A DNA stretch of 15,662 nt from an uncultured Clostridia bacterium (GCA_937880805.1 CALGRR010000091.1:1-15662), one strand, 5' to 3'. Shown: positions 8,641 through 15,519, numbered from the stretch's first letter. Notes: a model not told the origin generated them from the sequence alone. Program-made: numbers and translations.

Positions 8641-8679
8641 AATCAAGCTCATTCGCAAAAATCAGGAATGAACTTGATT
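8641..8679 (-). terminator. Rho-independent terminator of the metallophosphoesterase gene
   Basis: Arms of 14 bases (8641-8654 and 8666-8679) pair with a single G-U position around an 11-base loop. On the minus strand the stem runs straight into a seven-T tract (8636-8642). It lies about 110 bases past the metallophosphoesterase stop and directly in front of the symporter's -10 box. The stretch 8680-8788 between the stop and this hairpin holds nothing I recognise. Confidence 0.85.
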
Positions 8680-8788
8680 ATATTTAAATGTATTTGTTTA
8701 ATTTTAACTCATTTCAAAGATTTTTAACGAAGCTGTGGCGGAAATATGACTTTCAAAACCATATTAATTACTGTTTCAAAAAGTATAC

Positions 8789-10003
8789 TTAAAGCGAAAC
8801 AATTTCACTCACAAGCGGCTTTTTGCTTCTGTTGCACCAGAAGCCGTTTGCATAAATTTCAGCATAATATTTTTCGCCTTTTTTGAGTCCCGAAATATCA
8901 ACGCTGATGCTCTCGGGCATTTCAAAAAGATGGTAGCAGCTCCAGACGGTTGAGTTCTTTACTATCACTCCGCCCTCTGTTTTGATGAAAACATTATAGT
9001 CATTCACATAATCCTCGGAGGGAGTTGCCTGATTGAAGGTTACGGTGAAGCCGTCTTCTTTTTTGTTGCTTATTTCAGCTTTTGAGTCCTCTGCAAATGA
9101 AGGACAAGCTGTTGTTTTATAGCGTTCATCGGTATAGAGATAGCTTGTGGGGTCCCATGCTGAATCAATTTTCCAGACAAACGGGAAGAAATTTGAGGTT
9201 ATCAGATCATAGGGATAAATACGCACTCTGCCCTGCTCATCAGCTTCAACAATAAGCATCTGAGCTGCCTTTTCCTTTTCGGGAGGGAAGGTGCCGTATA
9301 CCTTATCAAATTCATCCATTTCAAAATAGCTTAATGTGCCCGTGCCGAGGCAGGTAAAATGCCTCTGATGAATCGAACGGGGGTCATTGATGGGTGCGTG
9401 AGAGTGCCCTGAAAAATTAATTACCTGAGGGTAATCAAGGAGTGCGGGAATGAGCTCATCCTCACCCCAATAAATGCTGCCCGAAACTGTATCTGTTATA
9501 TGGGGATGCTGGAAGAAGAAAATAGGTCTTTGCGGTGCAGCCTCTGCGGCAGCGGCAAGCTCTTTTTTTGCCCACTCCTGCTTTGCTTCGTCAAAATGGC
9601 AGCCGTTGGTGCAGGTTACGCTGATAAAATGATAGCCGTTGATAACGGTATGCGTATCGGTTTCCTGCGAAAAGATTTCCGTGAACTTTTCAATAGCCGC
9701 CTGCTCGCCTTCGCCGTGGAATTCGTGGCTCGCCATTGAAAGATTAACCTTTGTTCCTTCTTTTATGTTTTTATCAAGCGTATCCTTGAATGCAAGCATC
9801 TGTGTGCGTGAGCCGCTGTTTGCAAAATCACCGACAACATAAAGTGCATCAAGCTTTGAATACTCTTCTTTTTCGCTGAGCTCATAAGCGGTTTTAATCG
9901 CTTTATCCATTCTTTCTCTTTCAACAGTATGCTCATCTTTATAGTGAACATCGCTTACAACCATAAATCTGAGAACCGGCTTGAAATCCTTATCAAATCC
10001 CAT
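8789..10003 (-). CDS. Calcineurin-like metallophosphoesterase with C-terminal Fn3-like domain
   Basis: This is a 404-residue protein with no signal peptide, so probably cytoplasmic. Residues about 10-260 carry the binuclear-metal phosphoesterase motifs in order: SDVH (17-20), GDFAN (58-62), ASHE (91-94), QHPH (165-168) and GHSH (199-202). The third motif is normally GNH[E/D]; here Gly and the metal/phosphate-contacting Asn are Ala91 and Ser92, while His93 is kept. Residues about 300-404 look like a fibronectin-III-type beta sandwich (SISVDISGLKKGEKYYAEI). The overall plan recalls CpdA-like/class III phosphodiesterases, but the substrate is unknown. The ATG at 10003 has AAGGGG 7 bases upstream. 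The 67-base gap to the upstream PPC-protein gene holds a terminator but no clear promoter, so expression may come from read-through. Confidence 0.85.
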   Translation of the reverse strand: MGFDKDFKPVLRFMVVSDVHYKDEHTVERERMDKAIKTAYELSEKEEYSKLDALYVVGDFANSGSRTQMLAFKDTLDKNIKEGTKVNLSMASHEFHGEGEQAAIEKFTEIFSQETDTHTVINGYHFISVTCTNGCHFDEAKQEWAKKELAAAAEAAPQRPIFFFQHPHITDTVSGSIYWGEDELIPALLDYPQVINFSGHSHAPINDPRSIHQRHFTCLGTGTLSYFEMDEFDKVYGTFPPEKEKAAQMLIVEADEQGRVRIYPYDLITSNFFPFVWKIDSAWDPTSYLYTDERYKTTACPSFAEDSKAEISNKKEDGFTVTFNQATPSEDYVNDYNVFIKTEGGVIVKNSTVWSCYHLFEMPESISVDISGLKKGEKYYAEIYANGFWCNRSKKPLVSEIVSL

Positions 10004-10027
10004 TGTATAACCCCTTTTCCGAATTAA

Positions 10028-10054
10028 AAGGGCTGTTTCCCCGAAACAGCCCTT
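10028..10054 (-). terminator. Terminator between the PPC-protein and metallophosphoesterase genes
   Basis: A perfect 12-bp stem (10028-10039 with 10043-10054) closes a CCC loop. On the minus strand it ends in CCCTTTTAATT, a moderate T-tract, 16 bases past the stop of the PPC-domain gene. On the plus strand it is followed by a six-T run, but no plus-strand gene precedes it. It may act as a partial terminator letting some transcription into the phosphoesterase gene. Confidence 0.75.
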
Positions 10055-10070
10055 AATTGTTTTTTATAAA

Positions 10071-11459
10071 TCAGATAGCACCGAGAAGACCCCTAATTGA
10101 CTGGTAAATTGCCTTAACAACGCCGGCAATATCAATCTGGTTAAACCAGCCTGCAAATGTGCTGAGAAGAGTTGCCCACTTGATTTCCTTAAGTCTTTCA
10201 AGGAATGATTTGGGAGCCTCTATCTTTTCGCCTTGAACCATCTCGATTTCATAACGCTCTGTGTTGAAATCTGTGCCTGCAGTTACCTTTACATAATAAA
10301 TGCCTGCTTCAAGATTGCTGAATGAAAGCTCTGCTGCCTTTGAATCTGTTGCCATAGCTTCAAGAACTGCATCGCCGGTAAGGTTATCTGCTGCATAAAC
10401 AGCAACCTTCCACTGTGCGGCTGTTTCCATCTTGTTAACATATGCATTTACCTTAAGTGTATATGCATAATCCTTGGTTGTTTCAACCTTGAAATAGTCA
10501 GCATCTGCTGTGTGTGTGATTGAACCGACGCGGGTGTTATCAACCTTATCTGTTGAAACAGAAAGCTTTGTTGCCGCTGCGGGCTCATTGTTATATTCAA
10601 ACTCTGTGTTCTTATGGTCATAGTTCCAGAATCTGATTTCATATCCGCCGGTGCTGCCGTCTGCACTTGTTACCTTGAGGAAGTAAGTCTTACCGCCTTC
10701 AATGCCGACGCTTGCACTCATTGCACGTGTTTCACCGGGAGCAATCGTGATTGAACCGAGAACCTTTTCTTCGGTTGAAGTGCTGAAATATGTAACAAGC
10801 TCTGCCTTGTAGCTGCCTGCTGAATTTGCGTTGTTAAAGAGATAGAAATAGATTGAACCGTCAGCCTTCTTTGTGAAGCTGTAGTAGTCAACATCTGCTG
10901 CGGAAGAAATAAAGCCTGCATATCTCTTTGTGCCGGTGTCGTCGCCTTTGATTTCATCAACTGCTGTTGCTGTTGCGGAATCATCGTTGGGCTCTTTTTC
11001 TGCAACTGTTGTTGTGTCTTCAGCTACAGAAACGGTGTAGGAAAGAGCTCTGTCGAATGTAGCGGGAGTTACCTTAACATAATAATCGCCTATTGCTACA
11101 CCGAAGGCTGTTGAAGTAACCTTTGCATCGCTGCCCTTTGAAACAAAGCTTGCGAGAACCTTCTCTTCTGCATCAAGAACTTCAACATTGAAATAACCGA
11201 GTGTTGATTCGTTTGTTGTGTGCTGAAGAGAAACGGTAAGAAGACCTGCCTTCTTTGTTGTAATTTTAAAATAGTCAACATCATCAGCTGTATCGAATGC
11301 ACCTGTGATTGAGCCGCCTACTACGAGAGCATCTGCGGTTAAGAGTGTGTTGTTATCGCTGTCTTCAGTTGCTGCATCTGCTGCAAAAGCTGTTGAAACA
11401 CAGCCCATAGCAATAATAAGAGCTAAAAGTAAAGACAGAACTGATTTTACTTTTTTCAT
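10071..11459 (-). CDS. Secreted protein with three PPC-like domains and an amphipathic tail
   Basis: This is a 462-residue exported protein. Residues 1-26 are a signal peptide ending AFA|AD. Three beta-sandwich domains of the bacterial pre-peptidase C-terminal (PPC) type follow: about 30-146 with DVDYFKI (60-66), about 152-280 with EPNDDSATA (156-164) and DVDYYSF (189-195), and about 284-410 with DADYFKV (319-325). The third domain lacks the clear EPN start (it reads EYNNEPAAA). PPC domains usually accompany secreted proteases or other enzymes; here no catalytic domain is present. Residues about 417-462 are a Trp/Phe/Ile-rich tail (e.g. FLERLKEIKW, SIRGLLGAI) that could bind membrane or another protein. 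There is no LPXTG motif; Cys20 lies in the signal peptide but lacks a good lipobox. AGGAGG lies 7 bases before the ATG. It has its own promoter and terminator. Confidence 0.85.
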   Translation of the reverse strand: MKKVKSVLSLLLALIIAMGCVSTAFAADAATEDSDNNTLLTADALVVGGSITGAFDTADDVDYFKITTKKAGLLTVSLQHTTNESTLGYFNVEVLDAEEKVLASFVSKGSDAKVTSTAFGVAIGDYYVKVTPATFDRALSYTVSVAEDTTTVAEKEPNDDSATATAVDEIKGDDTGTKRYAGFISSAADVDYYSFTKKADGSIYFYLFNNANSAGSYKAELVTYFSTSTEEKVLGSITIAPGETRAMSASVGIEGGKTYFLKVTSADGSTGGYEIRFWNYDHKNTEFEYNNEPAAATKLSVSTDKVDNTRVGSITHTADADYFKVETTKDYAYTLKVNAYVNKMETAAQWKVAVYAADNLTGDAVLEAMATDSKAAELSFSNLEAGIYYVKVTAGTDFNTERYEIEMVQGEKIEAPKSFLERLKEIKWATLLSTFAGWFNQIDIAGVVKAIYQSIRGLLGAI

Positions 11460-11502
11460 TTTTTGTCCTCCTGTTTTATGTCAAAAATTTATTTGTAGTT
11501 GG

Positions 11503-11531
11503 ATTTTATCACATTATTTATTAAATGTCAA
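11503..11531 (-). promoter_or_regulatory. Strong sigma-A promoter of the PPC-protein gene
   Basis: Minus-strand TTGACA (11526-11531) and TAAAAT (11503-11508) are 17 bp apart, and a TG one base before the -10 makes it an extended -10 promoter. This is the best promoter match in the window and suggests high expression of the secreted protein. Confidence 0.8.
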
Positions 11532-11585
11532 ATCCTTATGCAATAACAATTATTAACATTCGGTGAATTTTAATATATTACACAA

Positions 11586-11613
11586 AAACCGGCATCTTTT
11601 CAGACGCCGGTTT
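11586..11613 (-). terminator. Rho-independent terminator of groES-groEL
   Basis: Arms AAACCGGC (11586-11593) and GCCGGTTT (11606-11613) pair, extended by three inner pairs past a single mismatch. On the minus strand the stem is followed by TTGTG after a run of T. It lies 16 bases past the groEL stop codon. Confidence 0.8.
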
Positions 11614-11629
11614 GATTAGTTTTTCAATC

Positions 11630-13270
11630 TTAATACATTCCGCCGCCCTGAGCTGCCATAGCTGCTGCCTGAGCTGCATCTGCTGCGGGGTCGGGCTTAT
11701 CGGTAACAAGGCTTTCTGTTGTGAGAACCATTGAAGCAACCGATGATGCATTCTGAAGAGCTGAACGGGTTACCTTTGTGGGGTCAAGGATACCTGCTGC
11801 TGCCATATCGCAATAAACATCCTTTGCAAAATCATAGCCGTAGCCGATTTTGCCGCTTTCCTGAATTGCGTTGATAATGATTGAGCCTTCAAGACCTGCG
11901 TTCGCAGCAATCTGACGAACGGGCTCTTCAAGAGCCTTGAGCACAATCTTGATACCTGTTTTTTCATCAGCATCTTCAACATTTTCAAGAAGAGCCTTAA
12001 CGCTGTCCGATGCGTTGAGAAGAGCAACACCGCCGCCTGCTACGCAGCCTTCTTCAACAGCCGCTTTTGTTGCTGCGAGAGCATCTTCAATACGAAGCTT
12101 CTTTTCTTTCATTTCGGTTTCTGTTGCGGCACCAACCTTAATAACTGCAACACCGCCCGAAAGCTTTGCAAGTCTTTCCTGAAGCTTTTCTCTGTCAAAA
12201 TCCGATGTTGTGTTTTCTATCTGAAGCTTAATCTGTGCAACTCTTGACGCAATGTTTTCTTTTGCACCCGCACCGTCAACGATGATTGTGTTTTCCTTTG
12301 AAATCTTAACCTGACGTGCTCTGCCGAGCTGTGCAAGCTGAGTATCCTTAAGTTCAAGACCAAGGTCTGATGTGATAACCTCGCCGCCGGTAAGGATAGC
12401 AATATCCTGAAGCATTTCCTTTCTTCTGTCACCGAAGCCGGGTGCTTTTACGCAAACAACGGTGAATACGCCGCGAAGCTTATTAACAAGAATTGTTGAA
12501 AGTGCTTCACCCTCAACATCCTCTGCAACAACAACGAGCTTGCCGCCTGCGTGCATAACCTGCTCAAGAAGAGGAAGAATTTCCTGAATGTTTGAAATCT
12601 TTTTATCTGTGATAAGAATGAGAGCATCATCAATAACAGCTTCCATCTTATCGGTATCGGTTACCATATAAGGTGTAATATAACCGCGGTCGAACTGCAT
12701 ACCCTCAACAACCTCTGAATAGGTTTCAGCGGTCTTTGATTCTTCAACAGTAATAACACCGTCAGCAGAAACCTTTTCCATAGCCTCGGCAATTAGTGAG
12801 CCAATTTGTGCATCGCCCGATGAAACGGTTGCAACACGAGCAATATCATCGGTGCCCGAAACCTTTTTAGAATTGTCAATGATTGTAGCGATTGCGGTAT
12901 CTACTGCATTTTTAATACCCTTTTTAACTACCATCGGGTTAGCACCTGCAGCAACGTTTTTCATACCCTCGTTAATGAGAGCCTGTGCGAGTACGGTAGC
13001 GGTTGTAGTACCGTCACCTGCGGCATCGTTTGTTTTTACAGATACCTCTTTTACAAGCTGTGCGCCCATATTCTCAAATGCATCTTCAAGCTCAATTTCT
13101 TTAGCGATGGTTACACCGTCGTTTGTAATAAGCGGTGAGCCGTATTTTTTATCTAGAACTACGTTTCTACCCTTAGGTCCAAGGGTGATTTTGACTGTAT
13201 TTGCCAGTGTATCTACGCCTGCTTCAAGGGCTTTTCTTGCGTCGTCGCCGTATTTGAATTGCTTTGCCAT
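11630..13270 (-). CDS. groEL: Chaperonin GroEL (Hsp60, Cpn60)
   Basis: This is the 546-residue large chaperonin subunit, forming the double heptameric ring that folds proteins with ATP and GroES in the cytoplasm. The length matches the family (E. coli 548). Visible hallmarks are LGPKGRNV (30-37) and the nucleotide-binding DGTTT with Asp86, the apical-domain stretch RGYITPYMV, AAVEEGCVAGGGVALL near the ATPase Asp region, and a C-terminal GGGMY in place of the longer GGM repeat tail of E. coli. AGGAGG lies 5 bases before the ATG. The gene follows groES by 9 bases and is clearly co-transcribed with it from the CIRCE-controlled promoter. Nothing suggests a specialised second copy. Confidence 0.98.
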   Translation of the reverse strand: MAKQFKYGDDARKALEAGVDTLANTVKITLGPKGRNVVLDKKYGSPLITNDGVTIAKEIELEDAFENMGAQLVKEVSVKTNDAAGDGTTTATVLAQALINEGMKNVAAGANPMVVKKGIKNAVDTAIATIIDNSKKVSGTDDIARVATVSSGDAQIGSLIAEAMEKVSADGVITVEESKTAETYSEVVEGMQFDRGYITPYMVTDTDKMEAVIDDALILITDKKISNIQEILPLLEQVMHAGGKLVVVAEDVEGEALSTILVNKLRGVFTVVCVKAPGFGDRRKEMLQDIAILTGGEVITSDLGLELKDTQLAQLGRARQVKISKENTIIVDGAGAKENIASRVAQIKLQIENTTSDFDREKLQERLAKLSGGVAVIKVGAATETEMKEKKLRIEDALAATKAAVEEGCVAGGGVALLNASDSVKALLENVEDADEKTGIKIVLKALEEPVRQIAANAGLEGSIIINAIQESGKIGYGYDFAKDVYCDMAAAGILDPTKVTRSALQNASSVASMVLTTESLVTDKPDPAADAAQAAAMAAQGGGMY

Positions 13271-13279
13271 AACTGCCTC

Positions 13280-13552
13280 CTATTCTACGATTGCGAGGAT
13301 GTCTGTTTGACGGATGATTGTGACGTCCTTTCCGTCAAGCTTGAACTCGCTTCCTGCATACTTGCTGTAAACCACTTTGTCCCCCACCTTGACAACCATT
13401 GCGGTGTCTTCGGTGCCGGGACCAACTGCTATAACTTCTGCAAGTTGGGGCTTCTCTTGTGCTGAGCCGGGGAGAACGATTCCGCTTGCAGTCTTTTCTT
13501 CTGATTCGATTGCCTTGATAACAACTTTGTCAAACAAGGGTTTCAATGTCAT
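13280..13552 (-). CDS. groES: Co-chaperonin GroES (Hsp10, Cpn10)
   Basis: This is the 90-residue co-chaperonin that caps the GroEL ring as a heptamer. It starts MTLKPLFDKVVIK, carries the mobile-loop region EKTASGIVLPG (19-29) that contacts GroEL, the roof and core strands including GDKVVYSKYAG, and ends DILAIVE. The length is slightly below the usual 94-97 residues, within the normal range. GGAGG precedes the ATG by 8 bases. It is the first gene of the groES-groEL operon. Confidence 0.98.
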   Translation of the reverse strand: MTLKPLFDKVVIKAIESEEKTASGIVLPGSAQEKPQLAEVIAVGPGTEDTAMVVKVGDKVVYSKYAGSEFKLDGKDVTIIRQTDILAIVE

Positions 13553-13583
13553 AATTTATGCCTCCGATATTGTTTTCAATTAT

Positions 13584-13610
13584 TTAGCACTCTTTGTGCT
13601 TGTCTGCTAA
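13584..13610. promoter_or_regulatory. Degenerate CIRCE operator (HrcA binding site)
   Basis: The left arm TTAGCACTC (13584-13592) is a perfect CIRCE half-site, the spacer is exactly 9 bases, and the right arm GTCTGCTAA (13602-13610) matches GAGTGCTAA at 7 of 9 positions. It lies just downstream of the groES -10 box and covers the expected transcription start, the usual position for HrcA repression of heat-shock genes. Confidence 0.85.
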
Positions 13611-13611
13611 C

Positions 13612-13640
13612 ATTCTATAACCAGCATTGCCAAAAGTCAA
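13612..13640 (-). promoter_or_regulatory. Sigma-A promoter of groES-groEL
   Basis: Minus-strand TTGACT (13635-13640) and TAGAAT (13612-13617) are 17 bp apart, immediately upstream of the CIRCE element. Confidence 0.75.
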
Positions 13641-13692
13641 TACTTTGTGCCAAAAACTTTTGGATTTTAATGTTTTTTAATGAAAAAGATTG

Positions 13693-13721
13693 TTGAAGCA
13701 AGTCTTATTATATGCTATTAT
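13693..13721 (+). promoter_or_regulatory. Sigma-A promoter of the dCMP deaminase gene
   Basis: Plus-strand TTGAAG (13693-13698) and TATTAT (13716-13721) are 17 bp apart with an extended TGC before the -10. It is divergent from the groES promoter, with about 50 bases between the two -35 boxes. The predicted leader is about 40 bases. Confidence 0.7.
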
Positions 13722-13770
13722 ATATGAAAAGACAATCCTAAAATACAATTTGAAGCAAAAAGAGGCAGAT

Positions 13771-14220
13771 ATGGACAAATGGGATAAGAGATTTATGGAA
13801 ATGGCAGAAGTTGTGTCAACTTGGACAAGTTGCGCAAGAAAAGGCCGTGCAATCGGCGCAGTCATCGTCAAGGACAAGCGTATCCTGACAACGGGATACA
13901 ACGGCGCACCTGCAGGCATCATGAGTTGCCGTGACAAGGGATATTGCATGCGTGACCAACTGGGCATTGAGAGTGGCACTCAACAAGAAAAATGCTTTGC
14001 AGTCCACGCAGAGCAAAACGCTATCGCACAAGCCGCAAAACTTGGTGTGTCAGTTGACGGCGCAACAATGTACGTCACCCATCAACCCTGCACAATCTGC
14101 ACCCGCATCATCATCAACAGCGGAATCAAGCGCATTGTCTACAAGCACCCCTACCCCGACAAATTCTCCGTGGAGCTCCTTGAAGAAGCCGGCGTAGAAC
14201 TGATCAAGTTTGAGGAATAA
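13771..14220 (+). CDS. Deoxycytidylate (dCMP) deaminase, ComEB-like
   Basis: This is a 149-residue cytoplasmic zinc enzyme of the cytidine/deoxycytidylate deaminase family, predicted to convert dCMP to dUMP to feed thymidylate synthesis. HAEQNAI holds the zinc ligand His79 and catalytic Glu81; PCTIC gives the other zinc ligands Cys107 and Cys110. GYNGAPAG (42-49) is the family substrate-site motif, and Cys53, Cys59 and Cys75 match the cysteines that in this family can bind a second, structural zinc. The ATG at 13771 is chosen since AGAGG precedes it; the frame is open further upstream but that extension overlaps the predicted promoter and lacks family similarity. It is the only complete gene on the plus strand, divergent from groES and convergent with the collagen/LRR lipoprotein gene. 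Codon choice here (many AUC, AAC, CGC) looks more GC-rich than in the lipoprotein gene; this was judged by eye. Confidence 0.93.
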   Translation: MDKWDKRFMEMAEVVSTWTSCARKGRAIGAVIVKDKRILTTGYNGAPAGIMSCRDKGYCMRDQLGIESGTQQEKCFAVHAEQNAIAQAAKLGVSVDGATMYVTHQPCTICTRIIINSGIKRIVYKHPYPDKFSVELLEEAGVELIKFEE

Positions 14221-14253
14221 ATCTAACGACTGCTTGACACATTATGATATTAA

Positions 14254-14286
14254 AAAGGAACAGCGTTGCTGTTCCTTTCTTTTTTT
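14254..14286. terminator. Bidirectional terminator between convergent genes
   Basis: A perfect 11-bp stem (14254-14264 with 14268-14278, core GGAACAGC) has a GTT loop. The plus strand continues with C and a long T run, ending the dCMP deaminase transcript; the minus strand continues with TTAATATC after TTTT, ending the collagen/LRR lipoprotein transcript. Confidence 0.9.
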
Positions 14287-14302
14287 GTAATTCATTAGGA
14301 CT

Positions 14303-15418
14303 TTATGCCTTCTTTGTCCATGTCACTGACACGAATGTATCTGTCAATAATGTGGCGGCTGATGAACCGTTTGTCACGGGCCAATCTGAACCTCCCATAT
14401 ACCAGTTTTCACCATCTGCAAAATATGCTGTGGTCAATCCGCTGTTAGAGAATGCGTTTGCACCGATTGTGGTCACGCCACTAGGAATCGTAATGCTTGT
14501 CAATTTGCTACATCCATTGAAAGCGTTTGTGCCAATTGATACTAAACTGCTAGGAAGTTTAATGCTCGGCAGACTGCTACATCCGGAGAATGTATACGGA
14601 TTAATTTTTGTTACACCATCGGGGATATTTACTTCTGTCAAGTTGCTACATCCTGAAAATGCATATGAACCTATTGTCGCGACACTGCTTGGAATTGTTA
14701 TTTTTTTCAAATTTGTACATCCTTCAAAAGCATTGTCTAAAATTGTTGTGACAGAATAGTTTTTATATGTGGAAGGAATGACAATTTCCTCTAAATACTT
14801 GGCTGTTCCTACTGCAACTGCACATTCTGTATCATTCAAAGGATAAAACTCTAAACCATCCGTCCCTTCATGTCCGTAAACGCTTGATGCCAAATTATTG
14901 ACAAACTGCCATACTCCATTGTTATTGATATAAAAATCGAAAGTATCTACATCTAAATAGATATCTCCATTTTTGCCGAGAGCATCGGAAGGACTTCCAC
15001 TTCCATGAAGCAATGCAGTGCCATCTTCGCCCTTAGGACCTTGTTCGCCTTGAATGCCTTGTTCACCTTGAATACCTTGCTCTCCTTGGATACCTAGCTC
15101 TCCTTGAGGGCCGGTTGCACCAGTTTCACCCTGTGCTTTAACACCAGTATCTACACCATCAACAAACCAGTTGCCGTTGTCACCGATTGTTATGACAGGA
15201 GTGTGTCCGTCTTCACCTGGTTCTCCTTGCTCACCTTGAGGGCCTGTTGCGCCAGTTTCTCCTTTTTCACCTTGAGGTCCTTGCTCTCCTCGAAGACCGG
15301 TTGCACCTGTTTCGCCTTGCTCACCTTGAGGTCCCTGTTCTCCGCAGGCCACGAGTGTCATTAACAAGACAAAAACCAGCAACAAAACCAACATTGAATT
15401 TGTTATAGTTCTCTTCAT
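14303..15418 (-). CDS. Lipoprotein with collagen-like Gly-X-Y blocks and BspA-type leucine-rich repeats
   Basis: This is a 371-residue predicted surface lipoprotein, probably an adhesin or binding protein. Residues 1-24 are a lipoprotein signal peptide with lipobox LVAC and lipidated Cys25. Collagen-like triplets begin at once: 15 triplets at 26-70, then a GDNGNWFVDG-containing spacer (71-96), then 13 triplets at 97-135, including three GIQGEQ units. Residues 136-185 hold a GDIYLD...FYINNNGVW motif often found after bacterial collagen-like stretches. Residues about 189-340 contain about five 23-residue BspA-type repeats (LRR_5) of the form AFxGCSxLxxIxIPxxVxxIG. The C-terminus ends at a short beta-type segment without wall anchor. 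AAAGGAG precedes the ATG by 6-7 bases. An XRE-type regulator gene diverges from it, with a palindrome between them. Confidence 0.88.
   Translation of the reverse strand: MKRTITNSMLVLLLVFVLLMTLVACGEQGPQGEQGETGATGLRGEQGPQGEKGETGATGPQGEQGEPGEDGHTPVITIGDNGNWFVDGVDTGVKAQGETGATGPQGELGIQGEQGIQGEQGIQGEQGPKGEDGTALLHGSGSPSDALGKNGDIYLDVDTFDFYINNNGVWQFVNNLASSVYGHEGTDGLEFYPLNDTECAVAVGTAKYLEEIVIPSTYKNYSVTTILDNAFEGCTNLKKITIPSSVATIGSYAFSGCSNLTEVNIPDGVTKINPYTFSGCSSLPSIKLPSSLVSIGTNAFNGCSKLTSITIPSGVTTIGANAFSNSGLTTAYFADGENWYMGGSDWPVTNGSSAATLLTDTFVSVTWTKKA
15039..15110 (-). repeat. Four 18-bp imperfect tandem repeats in the second collagen block
   Basis: Units begin at 15039, 15057, 15075 and 15093, each a variant of CCTTGTTCACCTTGAATA on the plus strand, encoding GIQGEQ-type hexapeptides. 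The unit is a multiple of three, so gain or loss of copies would change stalk length while keeping the frame. Confidence 0.8.
15236..15343 (-). repeat. Two 54-bp imperfect tandem repeats in the first collagen block
   Basis: Positions 15290-15343 and 15236-15289 encode 18-residue units GEQGPQGE(Q/K)GETGATG(L/P)(R/Q). By hand alignment they agree at about 43 of 54 bases, so the duplication is not very recent. It begins directly at the residue after lipidated Cys25. Confidence 0.75.
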
Positions 15419-15463
15419 TGCTAACTCCTTTTAATTTGGTTTATTCATTTATTTTGGTGAATC

Positions 15464-15480
15464 TAGTTAAATATTAACTA
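15464..15480. promoter_or_regulatory. Perfect palindrome, candidate operator
   Basis: TAGTTAA-ATA-TTAACTA is a perfect 7-bp inverted repeat with a 3-base centre. It lies about 11 bases past the -10 of the lipoprotein promoter, spanning or just following its predicted start site. A half-site TAGTTAAA recurs at 15526-15533, just before the -10 of the divergent regulator gene. This layout suits an operator of the adjacent XRE-type regulator; binding is inferred. Confidence 0.5.
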
Positions 15481-15490
15481 TATCGCATAT

Positions 15491-15519
15491 ATTGTATATT
15501 AAATTAATATAATTTGCAA
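15491..15519 (-). promoter_or_regulatory. Sigma-A promoter of the collagen/LRR lipoprotein gene
   Basis: Minus-strand TTGCAA (15514-15519) and TACAAT (15491-15496) are 17 bp apart. The predicted leader is about 65 bases and contains the palindrome at 15464-15480. Confidence 0.65.

Noticed and set aside
11400..11402. Cys20 of the PPC protein as a lipoprotein cysteine
   Set aside because: The residues before it (A-M-G) do not make a good lipobox, as Leu or a similar residue is missing at -3, and a clear AFA|AD signal peptidase I site follows.
13650..13663. Small palindrome CCAAAA-AC-TTTTGG upstream of the groES promoter
   Set aside because: The 6-bp stem with a 2-base loop is too short for a terminator, and no regulator in the window points to it as an operator.
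13690..13770. N-terminal extension of the dCMP deaminase frame
   Set aside because: It overlaps the predicted promoter, has no family similarity, and the ATG at 13771 has AGAGG upstream and begins at the normal family N-terminus.
15039..15343. CRISPR-like repeated pattern
   Set aside because: The repeats are directly adjacent, multiples of three, within an open frame and encode Gly-X-Y triplets; there are no unique spacers.
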